Shown here in pieces: positions 28,153 through 36,702 of a stretch of DNA of 64,000 bases. The notes beneath the pieces were generated by a model. That model was not told where the DNA came from. It did not search any database and saw nothing but the letters and a program-made list of their open reading frames with translations. Origin of the DNA: Hyphomicrobium sp. (GTDB taxonomy: Bacteria; Pseudomonadota; Alphaproteobacteria; Rhizobiales; Hyphomicrobiaceae). Position 1 is the first letter of the stretch; each line of letters opens with the position of its first letter. The stretch spans positions 535,587-599,586 of the forward strand of contig JAEUME010000002.1 of assembly GCA_016793445.1 (NCBI GenBank). Direction: 5' to 3'. Made by a program: the position numbers and the translations under genes.

Positions 28153-28181
28153 TTCGCGTTTCGTCATTGACGGTGATGGCA

Positions 28182-29069
28182 CTATTCGGGGCCGTTGATC
28201 TCGCCGGTTTCCGGGTCGGTCGGTTCAACGGCGCTGGCTGCTACGCCCGCGTCGGCCTCGGTGTCTTTGGCGCGTAGAGCCTTGCGTCGCCGGCCCTTCG
28301 ATTGCTTGAGGCGATAGCTGTCGCCGTTCATTTCGAGGATGTGAACGTGGTGCGTTAGCCGGTCGAGTAGGGCGCCTGTCAATCGCTCCGAGCTGAACAC
28401 GCTGGTCCAATCCTCGAACGGCAGGTTCGACGTGACGATCGTCGAGCCGCGCTCATAACGCTGCGAGAACACCTCGAACAACAGCTCGGCGCCGGTCACC
28501 GACAGCGGCACGTAGCCGAGTTCGTCGATGATCAGCAGTTTCAGTCCGGCGAGATGCGCCTGCAGTTTCAACAGCCGCTTTTCGTCGCGCGCTTCCATCA
28601 ACTGGTGCACGAGGCCGGCCGCGGTCACGAAGCCGGTGGGGAAGCCGCGCTGACAGGCTGCAAGCCCGAGCGCCAGCGCGATATGGCTCTTGCCGGTGCC
28701 GCTCGGCCCGAGCGCGATCACGTTTTCCCGACGCCCGATGTATTCGCCGCGCGCCAGCTCCAGCACCAGCATCTTGTTGAGTGCGGGAAGCGCCATGAAG
28801 TCGAAGCTGTCGAGCGTCTTGATTGCGGGGAACTTCGCCGCGCGGATCTGCCGCTCGATCATGCGGCGTTCACGGTCGATGAGTTCGAGTTCGGCCAGCC
28901 GCAGCAGATAGCGCGGATGATCGACGCCATCGCGGGCGCACTCGCCGGCGACCTTCTCGTATTGCGACAGGAACGTCGGCAGGCGCAGAGCCTTCAGATG
29001 ATGCGCAAGCAGGACCTGCGGCTTGGCTTGACCTCTTTCCAGTGAACTCTTTTCGGCAACAGGTGTCAT
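28182..29069 (-). CDS. istB: IS21 helper ATPase IstB
   Basis: 295 residues. AAA+ ATPase of IS21 transposition: Walker A GPSGTGKSHIALALG near residue 105, Walker B LLIIDELGYVPLS, and the conserved TSNLPFEDW and LLDRLTHHVHILEMNGDSYRLK. It assembles on DNA and activates the IstA transposase. It overlaps istA by 4 bases. The C-terminal extension (about 260-295) is acidic and longer than in the minimal family. Appears intact. Confidence 0.95.
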   Translation of the reverse strand: MTPVAEKSSLERGQAKPQVLLAHHLKALRLPTFLSQYEKVAGECARDGVDHPRYLLRLAELELIDRERRMIERQIRAAKFPAIKTLDSFDFMALPALNKMLVLELARGEYIGRRENVIALGPSGTGKSHIALALGLAACQRGFPTGFVTAAGLVHQLMEARDEKRLLKLQAHLAGLKLLIIDELGYVPLSVTGAELLFEVFSQRYERGSTIVTSNLPFEDWTSVFSSERLTGALLDRLTHHVHILEMNGDSYRLKQSKGRRRKALRAKDTEADAGVAASAVEPTDPETGEINGPE

Positions 29070-30577
29070 GCGGCAACTCCATCGTTAGCGGCGCTGAGCA
29101 ACGCCGCATAATCGGCCGCGCGCGTGGTGGCGACGGTCGGCTTGGGCAGATAGGGATAGACACTGGTGTCGAGGCGCGGTGGACGATGCTCGACGCGCGC
29201 AATCACCAACTGCTTGACCGCATCGAAGCCGGGCGCGCCCAAGCGGATCGCATCGCCGACAGCAGTTGCGACCACGCTCTCGGGGAATGTCTCCATGAGC
29301 CGCAACACCTGGATGAACTCGCGTTTTCCTCGATTGCCCATGCGTGTTTCCAGCATACGCCTGAGATCGGCGAACGCCGGCGACAGCGGCCAGCCTTGCA
29401 ATGCCGCCGCCTGATCGAGCGCACCCGGTTTCTGCTCGATCAGCGCCAGATAGTGGCGTGGATCGCACACGAACTCCGCCCGTCCATAGGATCGCCTGTG
29501 CCGCGCGATCTCGTCTGCGCCGCACAGGATTATCACCTCGTCGACGAAGCCTTTGACAAGCACGTCACGATAGCCATACGCCATCGGCACCGAGTAGTCG
29601 TTCATGCGGTAGCGCACCTGCAATGTCGACGACACGCGCGCTGAGCGCTTCTCGCACGCTTCGAAGCGGTCATCCGGCAGCGCGCGGAACGCGGCCAAGT
29701 CAGCCATCAGGCGCTCGCCGATCGTCTCGCTGTGCCGGCTGGCGCGCCGCTCCCATTCCTCGCGGCAATGCGCTTCAAGCGTGGCATTCAACTCCTCGAA
29801 GCTCGATGCCGTCGGCACCGGTGTCAGGAACCGGCGGCGACCGTTCTTGACCAGCCCCTCGACCTTGCCTTTGTCGTTGCCTTTGCCAGGCCGACCAAAG
29901 CGGTCGCGGAACAGATAATGACTGACGAGCCCTGAGAACGCTTGCGTGCGAGCGCGCGTGCCGTCGCCGAGAATGCGGGCCACTGCCAGCTTGGTGTTGT
30001 CGTAGAGGATCGATTGCGGCACGCCGCCGAAGAAGGTGAACGCCGAGACGTGACCGTCGAGGAATGCTTCCGTCGTCTCGGCCGGATACGCCTTGATGAA
30101 CGGCGCGTCCGAGTGCGGCAGGTCCATGAAGAACACGTGCAGCTTCTGCCTGATCCCGCCGATGACGCCGATCGCTTCGCCGAAGTCGACCTGCGCATGG
30201 CCAGGTGGATGCACCAACGGCACAAACGTCTCGCGCAGCCGCCCCTTCGCAATCCGCACGTAGTCCTTCACGCCCGTGTAGCCGCCCGCATAGCCATGCT
30301 CGGCCTTCAGTCGCTCGAAGATCCTGACCGCCGTGTGCCGCTGCTTCGGAGGCGCCGCCTTGTCCGCTTCCAGGATCGCGTCGATCACCGGCAGCAATGG
30401 ACCGAGCTTCGGCTTCTCGGGCGGCTTCGTCCGCTGGTAACCCGGTGGGGCCGAATACCGGCACATCCGCGCCACTGTATCCCGGCTCAACCCAAAAAAG
30501 CGGGCGGCCTCCCTGCGGCTCTTGCCTTCAACGAATACAAACTGCCGAACCGCCGCGTAGATCTCCACGGCATACAT
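29066..30577 (-). CDS. istA: IS21 transposase IstA
   Basis: 503 residues from ATG 30577, with GGAGGG about 10 bases upstream; a TTG at 30586 is less likely. An N-terminal helix-turn-helix with GKSRREAARFFGLSRDTVAR, then the rve-type DDE core beginning HAQVDFGEAIGVIGG and continuing ILYDNTKLAVARILGDG (second Asp), with KGKVEGLVKN supplying the Glu. A C-terminal Mu-type domain includes YSVPMAYGYRDVLVKGFVDE. It catalyses strand transfer together with IstB. Intact. Confidence 0.94.
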   Translation of the reverse strand: MYAVEIYAAVRQFVFVEGKSRREAARFFGLSRDTVARMCRYSAPPGYQRTKPPEKPKLGPLLPVIDAILEADKAAPPKQRHTAVRIFERLKAEHGYAGGYTGVKDYVRIAKGRLRETFVPLVHPPGHAQVDFGEAIGVIGGIRQKLHVFFMDLPHSDAPFIKAYPAETTEAFLDGHVSAFTFFGGVPQSILYDNTKLAVARILGDGTRARTQAFSGLVSHYLFRDRFGRPGKGNDKGKVEGLVKNGRRRFLTPVPTASSFEELNATLEAHCREEWERRASRHSETIGERLMADLAAFRALPDDRFEACEKRSARVSSTLQVRYRMNDYSVPMAYGYRDVLVKGFVDEVIILCGADEIARHRRSYGRAEFVCDPRHYLALIEQKPGALDQAAALQGWPLSPAFADLRRMLETRMGNRGKREFIQVLRLMETFPESVVATAVGDAIRLGAPGFDAVKQLVIARVEHRPPRLDTSVYPYLPKPTVATTRAADYAALLSAANDGVAA

Positions 30578-30810
30578 CCCCGCCAATCCCTCCGAATCGG
30601 AAAAGGATCAGCCTAACCAGTGGACGGGTTTTACTCCGCCACGCGACAGCACAACGCCGCCGCTCCACTGGCCTACTTTCTCACCGCCGCGCACAACGAA
30701 CTGACTGACACGACGACCGGATTTGGCTCAAATCTTCCATGGCTTGGTTACCGGCCAATGCGTTTGACCCGAAACGGACTTGATCGTCTTCGCGAGATGA
30801 CCAAAACGTC

Positions 30811-31362
30811 TCAGCTTTCAAGATTAGCATTCGTGGCACGAAGGATATCGTTTGATAGCTTGGGATCATTGACGGCGCGAGCCAGCACAAGGGCGCCAAC
30901 GAGAGACGCGACCATCGCAAGTGCGGCTTCGTCGCGCTTACGCTGTTTTGCACCAGAATTCTGCCGCTCGCTCAGCGCGGCGATCATGCCCCGTAATCCG
31001 GCCGTGAAGCGCGAACGCGCGCCCTCGCTTTGACGAGGCATCTCAGAACATAAGGCTGCAAGTGGGCAACCGAGCCCGGGCGCGTCACGATGTTCCGCTG
31101 AAAGGTAGCTGGACACGTACTTGCCGAGATCAGCAGCCTCGCTCATCTCCCGGCCTTTCTCAGCAATGACGTCGGCTAAAGCCTCCTCAATCAGGCGCTC
31201 TTTGGAGCCAAACTGACTGTACAGGCCACCGTGCGTCATACCGGCGGCCTCGGTGAGCGCATCGACACCAGCTCCCAAAATCCCGCGCTCGCGTATGAGG
31301 CGTGACGCCGCCTTCAGAATACGCTCGCGATTTTCAGCAGCCTGTTCCTTGGAAACGCGCAT
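30811..31362 (-). CDS. TetR/AcrR-family regulator (1)
   Basis: 183 residues from ATG 31362; the longer frame to 31416 is less likely. An N-terminal helix-turn-helix: RERILKAASRLIRERGILGA, then VDALTEAAGMTHGGLYSQFGSKERLIEEAL. The C-terminal ligand domain with GCPLAALCSEMPRQ resembles the group that represses adjacent oxidoreductase genes. It is divergent from the oxidoreductase pseudogene at 31484, with an inverted repeat between them. Related in layout to the TetR at 41990. The inducer is unknown. Confidence 0.9.
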   Translation of the reverse strand: MRVSKEQAAENRERILKAASRLIRERGILGAGVDALTEAAGMTHGGLYSQFGSKERLIEEALADVIAEKGREMSEAADLGKYVSSYLSAEHRDAPGLGCPLAALCSEMPRQSEGARSRFTAGLRGMIAALSERQNSGAKQRKRDEAALAMVASLVGALVLARAVNDPKLSNDILRATNANLES

Positions 31363-31427
31363 CGGCGAAGCCCTCGTTCGGTTGGGGGACTTGACAATTA
31401 TAATGGCGATCGTCATCTAATTCAATA

Positions 31428-31441
31428 ATTACTATCGTAAT
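31428..31441. promoter_or_regulatory. Inverted repeat in divergent promoter region
   Basis: ATTAC-TATC-GTAAT lies between the TetR gene (start 31362) and the oxidoreductase pseudogene (start 31484), in AT-rich DNA. It is a candidate TetR operator by position. No binding evidence; the arms are only 5 bases. Confidence 0.4.
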
Positions 31442-31483
31442 CAAAACGAGTTTACCCGTCAGCCACAAAGAGAGGCAGCTATC

Positions 31484-32126
31484 ATGAGCCGCGTTGTTCG
31501 CTTCCACCGCATCGGCGGTCCCGAAGTCCTCCAGATCGAAGACGTTCCTGACCGCCCCTTGAACGAAGGCGAGTTGCGTGTGCGTGTCGAGGCCATTGGC
31601 CTCAATCGCGCTGAGCAGATGTTCCGTTCTGGTGCCTACTTGGAGCAGCCCGCCTTGCCTGCCCAAAACGGCTATGAAGCCTCGGCTATCGTGCTTGAGC
31701 TGGGCCCCAGCGTTGGCGGCTTCGCCGTCGGTGAACCCGTCAGTGTCATTCCTACCTTCTCGCTCAGTGCTCATGGCATCTACGCCGACGTTGCGGTTGT
31801 ACCCGCCTACGCTGTCGTCAAGCGTCCCAAGGGGCTGAATGCAGTCGAGGCGGCGGCTGTCTGGATGGCGTACATCACTGCCTACGGCGCACTCATCGAC
31901 ATCGCCAAGGTCGGAAAGGGGACTCACTATTCGGGGCTACACACTGTTTGAACTCATGCCTGACATGTCTCGTCGCGAAGCAGCGATCTCATTTATCACG
32001 CGCGGGCTCGAAGCAGGGACGCTGAAGCCAGTCATCGCCAAGACCTTCCCCTTCGATCAGATCGTTGAAGCGCACCGATACCTGGAATCGAACATCCAGT
32101 TTGGAAAGATCGTCGTCACCGTGTGA
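31484..32126 (+). pseudogene. Zinc-type alcohol dehydrogenase/quinone reductase with internal deletion
   Basis: The first frame gives the N-terminal ~145 residues of an MDR-family NADPH oxidoreductase (RFHRIGGPEVLQIEDVP, GLNRAEQMFRSGAY, NGYEASAIVLELG, YITAYGALIDIAKV), breaking at GKGTHYSG. A second frame then supplies the family's C-terminus: LEAGTLKPVIAKTFPFDQIV, then EAHRYLESNIQFGKIVVTV. About 120 residues covering the Rossmann nucleotide-binding fold are missing, and the halves are out of frame. The gene is therefore inactive. The start follows AGAGAGG. Confidence 0.85.
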
Positions 32127-32201
32127 CGCGGCGCGAAACGCTATCCCTTTCAGAAGAAAAACGCCAATTGCATACAATGATCTTGTATAATGGAGGACAT
32201 C

Positions 32202-33044
32202 ATGACGAACGCTATCGACGTCCCAACCAAGCACGTAGCAGTCGGGGATGTAAGCTACGCCTACCGGGAACTGCGCCCCGCGCATCTCGCTGACCCTACA
32301 CCTATCATCTTCTTGCATCGCTTTCGCGGTACGTTGGACGATTGGGATCCGGCATTTGTCGATGAACTCGCCAGGACGCGCCACGTCATCCTTTTCAGCG
32401 ATGCCGCCGTCGGCTCATCCACGGGCACTGCGGCCAAGAACTTCGACGAAAAGGGGCGCAATGCGGCGGCCTTTGCCCGCAAACTTGGCTACGAACAGAT
32501 CGACGTTCTGGGGTTCTCCATGGGCGGGTTCGTCTGTCAGACCATTGCTTTGCAGGAGCCGAAGCTCGTCCGCAAGGTCATCGGCATCGGTACAGGTCCC
32601 GCGGGCAATGCGGAGACGGCACCGCCCACCGACATCGTGTTCGGCATTGCACTTCAGGAAACGTACACCTTCGAAGACGTCCGCTATCTGTTTTTCGCGG
32701 AAGGGCGCGAGAAGGAAACGCAGGCGTTCATCGATCGTTGGGCCGTGCGCAAGGACCGCGAGCCGGTCGTTGAACCAGAGATCATCGCAAAGATGGTTGA
32801 GGCGGTCTCCGGATTTATGGGCGGCCAGACAGATCACTATGAGCGCTTGAAGCAACTGAAGCAGCCGTTCCTTGTTATCTCCGGTGACCGGGACCCCTTC
32901 TTCCCACTTAAGAACACTTGGCTGCTTTATCGCGAACTGCCCAATGCGGAAGTGGCAGTCTATCCTCTTGCAGGACACGGGCCGCATCAGCAACACCCCG
33001 TTGAAGTCGCGGCGGAGATCGAGCGCTTTCTGTCTGCGAAGTGA
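32202..33044 (+). CDS. Alpha/beta hydrolase
   Basis: 280 residues from ATG 32202, chosen because GGAGG lies 5 bases upstream. It is an alpha/beta-hydrolase: IIFLHRFRGTLDDWDP near the oxyanion region, nucleophile elbow GFSMGG with Ser near 106, acid SGDRDPFFPL, and terminal His in GHGPHQQHP. The triad looks complete. The family includes esterases, haloperoxidase-like enzymes and dehalogenases; the substrate cannot be read. It lies between two decayed oxidoreductase genes, probably in the same former operon. Confidence 0.87.
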   Translation: MTNAIDVPTKHVAVGDVSYAYRELRPAHLADPTPIIFLHRFRGTLDDWDPAFVDELARTRHVILFSDAAVGSSTGTAAKNFDEKGRNAAAFARKLGYEQIDVLGFSMGGFVCQTIALQEPKLVRKVIGIGTGPAGNAETAPPTDIVFGIALQETYTFEDVRYLFFAEGREKETQAFIDRWAVRKDREPVVEPEIIAKMVEAVSGFMGGQTDHYERLKQLKQPFLVISGDRDPFFPLKNTWLLYRELPNAEVAVYPLAGHGPHQQHPVEVAAEIERFLSAK

Positions 33045-33096
33045 TGTTCGCGACCGCCACAGCGGGCTGTGCCACTGATTTCAAGAGGAGCTGACA

Positions 33097-33267
33097 ATGA
33101 GCAAAACTGGTCGTGGCACGGCCCTGGTCACTGGCGCATCCACGGGTATCGGACTAGCCACAGCCCGAGCACTGCGAGATGCCGGCTACATCCGGCTCCT
33201 ACGCCGCTACGTCCCGGAAATCGCATTTGACAAGAGCTTGCGCAAGCAAATGGGCTTACCGGCATAA
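33097..33267 (+). pseudogene. Short-chain dehydrogenase with internal deletion
   Basis: A 56-codon ORF with a good ribosome binding site (AGAGGAG). It begins with the SDR N-terminus, ALVTGASTGIGLATARALRD, and ends with a typical SDR C-terminus, LLRRYVPEIAFDKSLRKQMG. The ~190 residues in between, including the catalytic YxxxK, are absent and the junction is in frame. This is the second gene in the cluster to lose its middle. Inactive as an oxidoreductase. Confidence 0.75.
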
Positions 33268-33342
33268 ACAGCGTCAATGGCGGTGCGTTTCATGCACCGA
33301 TCGATACTGCAGCCAATTGTGCGATATTGACAGGACAAGCGA

Positions 33343-34620
33343 ATGAACAGGCCAACCCAGCGGACGGGTATCGACACCCAATCAAACTTGCTATCTCAGC
33401 CATTGCACCTGCCCAACGGCAGCGTGCTCCGCAATCGGCTTGCCAAGGCCGCGATGAGCGAGACCTTGGGCAGCTATGACAATCGTCCAACGGAAAAACT
33501 CATCCCGCTCTACCGGCGATGGGCGACAAGCGGCATCGGGCTGCTGATCACCGGCAACATCATGATTGATCGCCGCGCGCTCGGTGAGCCTGGCAACGTC
33601 GCAATCGAAGATGAGAGGGATCTGCCGCTACTGCAGCAATGGGCGCGTGCCGCCACCGATCAAGGCGCGGCCATCTGGGCTCAGCTAAACCATCCGGGAA
33701 AGCAGTCGCCCAAGGGTCTAAACGCTGAAAACATCGCTCCATCCGCCATACCGTTTCGACCAGATATGACGGCATTCTTCGACACGCCGCGCGAGGCCAC
33801 CAGCGCAGAGATTGAGGACATCATTCGCCGTTTTGGCGGTAGTGCGGTGATCTGCAAGAAGGCAGGCTTCACGGGAGTTCAGCTCCACGCTGCCCACGGA
33901 TATCTCGTCAATCAGTTTCTATCACCGCACCACAATCAACGCACCGACAAATGGGGTGGCACAGCGGAGAAACGCCGTCGCTTTGTTCTAGCCGTGTACG
34001 AGGAGATCCGCAAAAATGTCGGACCTGATTTCCCCGTCGGGATCAAGCTCAACTCGGCTGACTTTCAGCGTGGTGGTTTCACGGAAGAGGAATCCGTCGA
34101 AACCATCCTTGAACTTGCCGATGCAGGTATCGACCTGATCGAAATTTCTGGCGGCACTTATGAAGCGCCGGCCATGAGCGGTTTGGTCGAAGAGCCGCAG
34201 AAGGCATCGACGGCGTCTCGCGAAGCATACTTTCTGGTGTTCGCTGAAAGGGTTCGAGGCTTAGTCGCGACTCCATTGATGGTCACGGGCGGTTTCCGTA
34301 CCCTCGCTGGCATGAACACTGCCTTAAATTCGGGGGTTCTTGATATTGTTGGCTTGGCGCGCCTGCTCGCCATCGACCCGGATGCGCCGGCGTTGTTACT
34401 CCGAGGACAGGACAGCCAACAGCGCGTACGCCCCATCAAAACGGGTATTAAAGCCGTCGATCGTATGGGCCTCATGGAAGTCGTCTGGTACACGCAGCAG
34501 CTCAAGCGCATCGCGCATGGCGGTGATCCCCATTCTAACGCCAGCGCACTCGGCACATTCTTGAAATCCTTCGTCCAAAGCGGATGGGGAAATTACCGGT
34601 CGCGGCGGATGCGCGCGTGA
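33343..34620 (+). CDS. NADH:flavin oxidoreductase (Old Yellow Enzyme family)
   Basis: 425 residues, FMN-dependent ene-reductase type. The TIM barrel shows RNRLAKAAMSETLG near the N-terminus, WAQLNHPGKQSP, the substrate-binding HAAHGYLVNQFLSPHHNQRTD near 185-205 (His-x-x-His pair), WGGTAEKRRRF, and the late FMN phosphate region LMVTGGFRTLAGM followed by DIVGLARLLAIDPDAP. It reduces activated C=C bonds or nitro compounds; the physiological substrate is unknown. It is followed 27 bases later by an SDR gene on the same strand. Intact. Confidence 0.92.
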   Translation: MNRPTQRTGIDTQSNLLSQPLHLPNGSVLRNRLAKAAMSETLGSYDNRPTEKLIPLYRRWATSGIGLLITGNIMIDRRALGEPGNVAIEDERDLPLLQQWARAATDQGAAIWAQLNHPGKQSPKGLNAENIAPSAIPFRPDMTAFFDTPREATSAEIEDIIRRFGGSAVICKKAGFTGVQLHAAHGYLVNQFLSPHHNQRTDKWGGTAEKRRRFVLAVYEEIRKNVGPDFPVGIKLNSADFQRGGFTEEESVETILELADAGIDLIEISGGTYEAPAMSGLVEEPQKASTASREAYFLVFAERVRGLVATPLMVTGGFRTLAGMNTALNSGVLDIVGLARLLAIDPDAPALLLRGQDSQQRVRPIKTGIKAVDRMGLMEVVWYTQQLKRIAHGGDPHSNASALGTFLKSFVQSGWGNYRSRRMRA

Positions 34621-34647
34621 TCCAGTTCCTCAACAGATGAGGCCACG

Positions 34648-35352
34648 ATGCAGAAACCAGTCTGTTTGATTACAGGCGCCGGTGATGGAACCGGCGCAGC
34701 GATGGCTAGACGTTTCACGGCTGGCGACTATCGGGTTGCGCTGCTGGCTCGTACAGAAGCCAGATTGCAGAAGCTAGAAGCGGAGCTGGAGGGTTCGCGC
34801 GGATATGTCTGTGACGTTGCCGATCTTGATCAACTGAAGTCGACGATTGCGAAGGTAGTATTGGAGCTTGGCCAGCCGCACGTCGCGATCCACACCGCTG
34901 TCATGGGCGAATTCAAACCTCTGCTAGCGGCTAATGCTTCTACGTTCGAAAAGATGTTCCGCGTCAATACCACAGCACTCATGGTGCTTGCCCAGTCCGT
35001 TGTGCCTTCGATGATCTCCGCCGGTCAAGGGGCGCTGATTGTAACCGGAAACACAGCAGCGTGGCGCGGGAAGCCGGCGGCAGCGATGTTTGCCCCGACA
35101 AAGGCGGCGCAGCGAATACTAGCGGAGTCCATGGCACGCGACTTTGGACCCAAGGGAGTTCACGTCGCTTACGTAACGATAGATGCAGCCATCGACACGC
35201 CTTGGACGCGGGACAGCATATTTCCCAACAAACCTGACGATTTCTTCTGCAAGCCTGCTGCGATTGCTGAAGAGGTTTATCACGTCGCCCACCAGGATCG
35301 TTCCGCTTGGTCGTTTGCCGTCGAGGTGAGGCCCTACCATGAGAATTGGTAG
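34648..35352 (+). CDS. Short-chain dehydrogenase/reductase
   Basis: 234 residues. N-terminal ITGAGDGTGAAMARRF is a variant of the Rossmann TGxxxGxG motif, followed by VCDVADLDQLKS. The usual catalytic YxxxK position reads FAPTKAAQR, with Phe in place of Tyr, so normal oxidoreductase chemistry is doubtful; this variant is seen in some atypical SDRs. It has a good ribosome binding site and lies directly after the OYE gene, so the two are probably co-transcribed. Function uncertain. Confidence 0.8.
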   Translation: MQKPVCLITGAGDGTGAAMARRFTAGDYRVALLARTEARLQKLEAELEGSRGYVCDVADLDQLKSTIAKVVLELGQPHVAIHTAVMGEFKPLLAANASTFEKMFRVNTTALMVLAQSVVPSMISAGQGALIVTGNTAAWRGKPAAAMFAPTKAAQRILAESMARDFGPKGVHVAYVTIDAAIDTPWTRDSIFPNKPDDFFCKPAAIAEEVYHVAHQDRSAWSFAVEVRPYHENW

Positions 35353-35467
35353 GTGTGGGCTCTAGTGACGAACTTGCTATCTACGTTTCTTGGAAATTTA
35401 AGCGTGACGGGCAGCGACAGAAGCAGGGGTGGCCTATTTCGGAAATCAAGCTGCCTGGGAGGATCAT

Positions 35468-36068
35468 GTGTACAAAATCATTGGCTCGCTCAAGACGCGC
35501 GCCTTCCGTGTTGCCTGGATGCTGAATGAATTGGACCAGCCGTTCACAGTCGATCCGGTGCCCCCCACGTAACGCTTCGATCAACTCCCTCAATCCGTCG
35601 GGCAAGGTGCCTATTCTGCTCGACGGTAATGACGCTATCATCGACTCAGTCGCGATTTGCCAATATCTCGCGGACAAGCACGGTCAATGCACATTCCGAG
35701 CTGGTACGATCGAACGGGCGCATCAGGACAGCTTCACCCAGTTCGCGACCGACGATGTCGAAAGTTGCCTCTGGACAGTTTCCAAACACAAATTCGTTCT
35801 GCCCGAAGGGCTGCGCGTCCCTGCCGTAAAGGAGGCCTGCCGCTACGATTTCGATCGTGCGATCGAGACGCTCGCTAAGCGGCTCGGCAGCAAAAACTAT
35901 GTGATGGGCAACACCTTCACCGTCCCGGATCTTTTGCTCGGCCATTGCGGCGGCTGGGCTGAGAGCATTGGCTGGACGGTGAACGACGCGATCGTTGCGG
36001 ATTACATCAGCCGAGTGCGCGCGCGCCCTGCATTCATCGGGACATACGCGGCGAGAATACAGGCCTGA
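35468..36068 (+). pseudogene. Glutathione S-transferase, frameshifted
   Basis: A GTG at 35468 with GGGAGG upstream opens the GST thioredoxin-like domain (YKIIGSLKTRAFRVAWMLNE), which stops with TAA near 35572. The second part, NPSGKVPILLDGNDAIIDSV, continues in another frame to 36068, with CQYLADKHG and a C-terminal helical domain ending YVMGNTFTVPDLLLGHC and ARPAF. A single frameshift near 35570 separates the parts. Only the 180-codon downstream ORF is open. Probably inactive unless the shift is a sequence error. Confidence 0.8.
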
Positions 36069-36130
36069 GCCAAGCTCCCTCCGCAACGGCGCGGTACATC
36101 GTCCATAAAGTCGATCCAATCGCCACCCGC

Positions 36131-36358
36131 GTGATGGAAGGGTATCGCTACCGGATAGAAGGGTCGATAAAAATTGGGGAGGAGGCGGAGCAACTGCGGA
36201 AGGCGGATGGAATTGAGAAGGCGCTGCGGCTTGCCGGCATCCGGGCGGAGCGCGATGAGATTTATCGGCTTGGGCGCGCGGGATCGTTGTCGGACGTGGC
36301 GGTGCGCAAGATTGTGCGCGAAATGGACTTGCTTGAGGCGCGGTATACCAGCGTGTGA
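36131..36358 (+). pseudogene. CPA1-type Na+/H+ antiporter, 3' fragment
   Basis: A 75-codon frame resembling the cytoplasmic tail of CPA1 sodium/proton antiporters: GYRYRIEGSIKIGEEAEQLR, then LAGIRAERDEIYRLGRAGS and VRKIVREMDLLEARY. The membrane-spanning 400 or so residues are absent upstream, where the GST remnant lies. Identity is by motif memory and fairly but not fully secure. Confidence 0.55.
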
Positions 36359-36438
36359 ATGCTCAGGAATGAAAAATTCTATGCTTTTGTACTTCTCATG
36401 AGGGCTTGCCGAGCGGTCGAAGAGGGGCTGTCTCGAGG

Positions 36439-36670
36439 TCAATATGGCGGATGATACGGATCAGCTGTGCCGGGAGCAATCGGCGGATATTTCCTCAGGC
36501 TTTGCTCCGTATCTACGACGATCTTCATTGCCGGCCCAGCATTCCAGGAATGCCGCAATCCGGTCTCGGGGTATTCCTCCTTGGGATCTGTGATAAGGTC
36601 GAAAGCCTTTGGGATGCCGAGCTTGGCAGCAGGCGTAGAAATGTCAGCTTCCTCTGCCTTTCATTGACTC
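36439..36670 (-). pseudogene. Arylsulfatase, 3' fragment
   Basis: On the minus strand a frame ending at TGA 36439-36441 reads GIPKAFDLITDPKEEYPETG, then HSWNAGPAMKIVVDTEQSL and YPPIAPGTADPYHPPY. This matches the C-terminal tail of type I sulfatases. It has no start codon and no catalytic domain, so it escapes ORF callers. The upstream part is lost at the junction near 36670 with the CDF fragment. Confidence 0.7.
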
Positions 36671-36702
36671 GCAACCGACCAGTTATCCCATAAGCCGCCG
36701 TT

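Larger units (their letters stand above)
28045..30710 (-). mobile_element. IS21-family element
   Basis: About 2,666 bases with istA and istB on the minus strand. The tips are TGTCAACGCC (left, 28045) and, read inward from the right end, TGTCAGTCAG (30710). Both ends carry internal GGCCAGTG-type subrepeats, as IS21 ends do. No matching target duplication is seen (GCCGC on the left, CGACG on the right), and the interrupted methylase does not resume on the right. Adjacent deletion after insertion is likely. Confidence 0.75.

Noticed and set aside
36467..36667. Plus-strand ORF of 66 codons
   Set aside because: It is antisense to the arylsulfatase C-terminal fragment, which shows clear family motifs on the minus strand.
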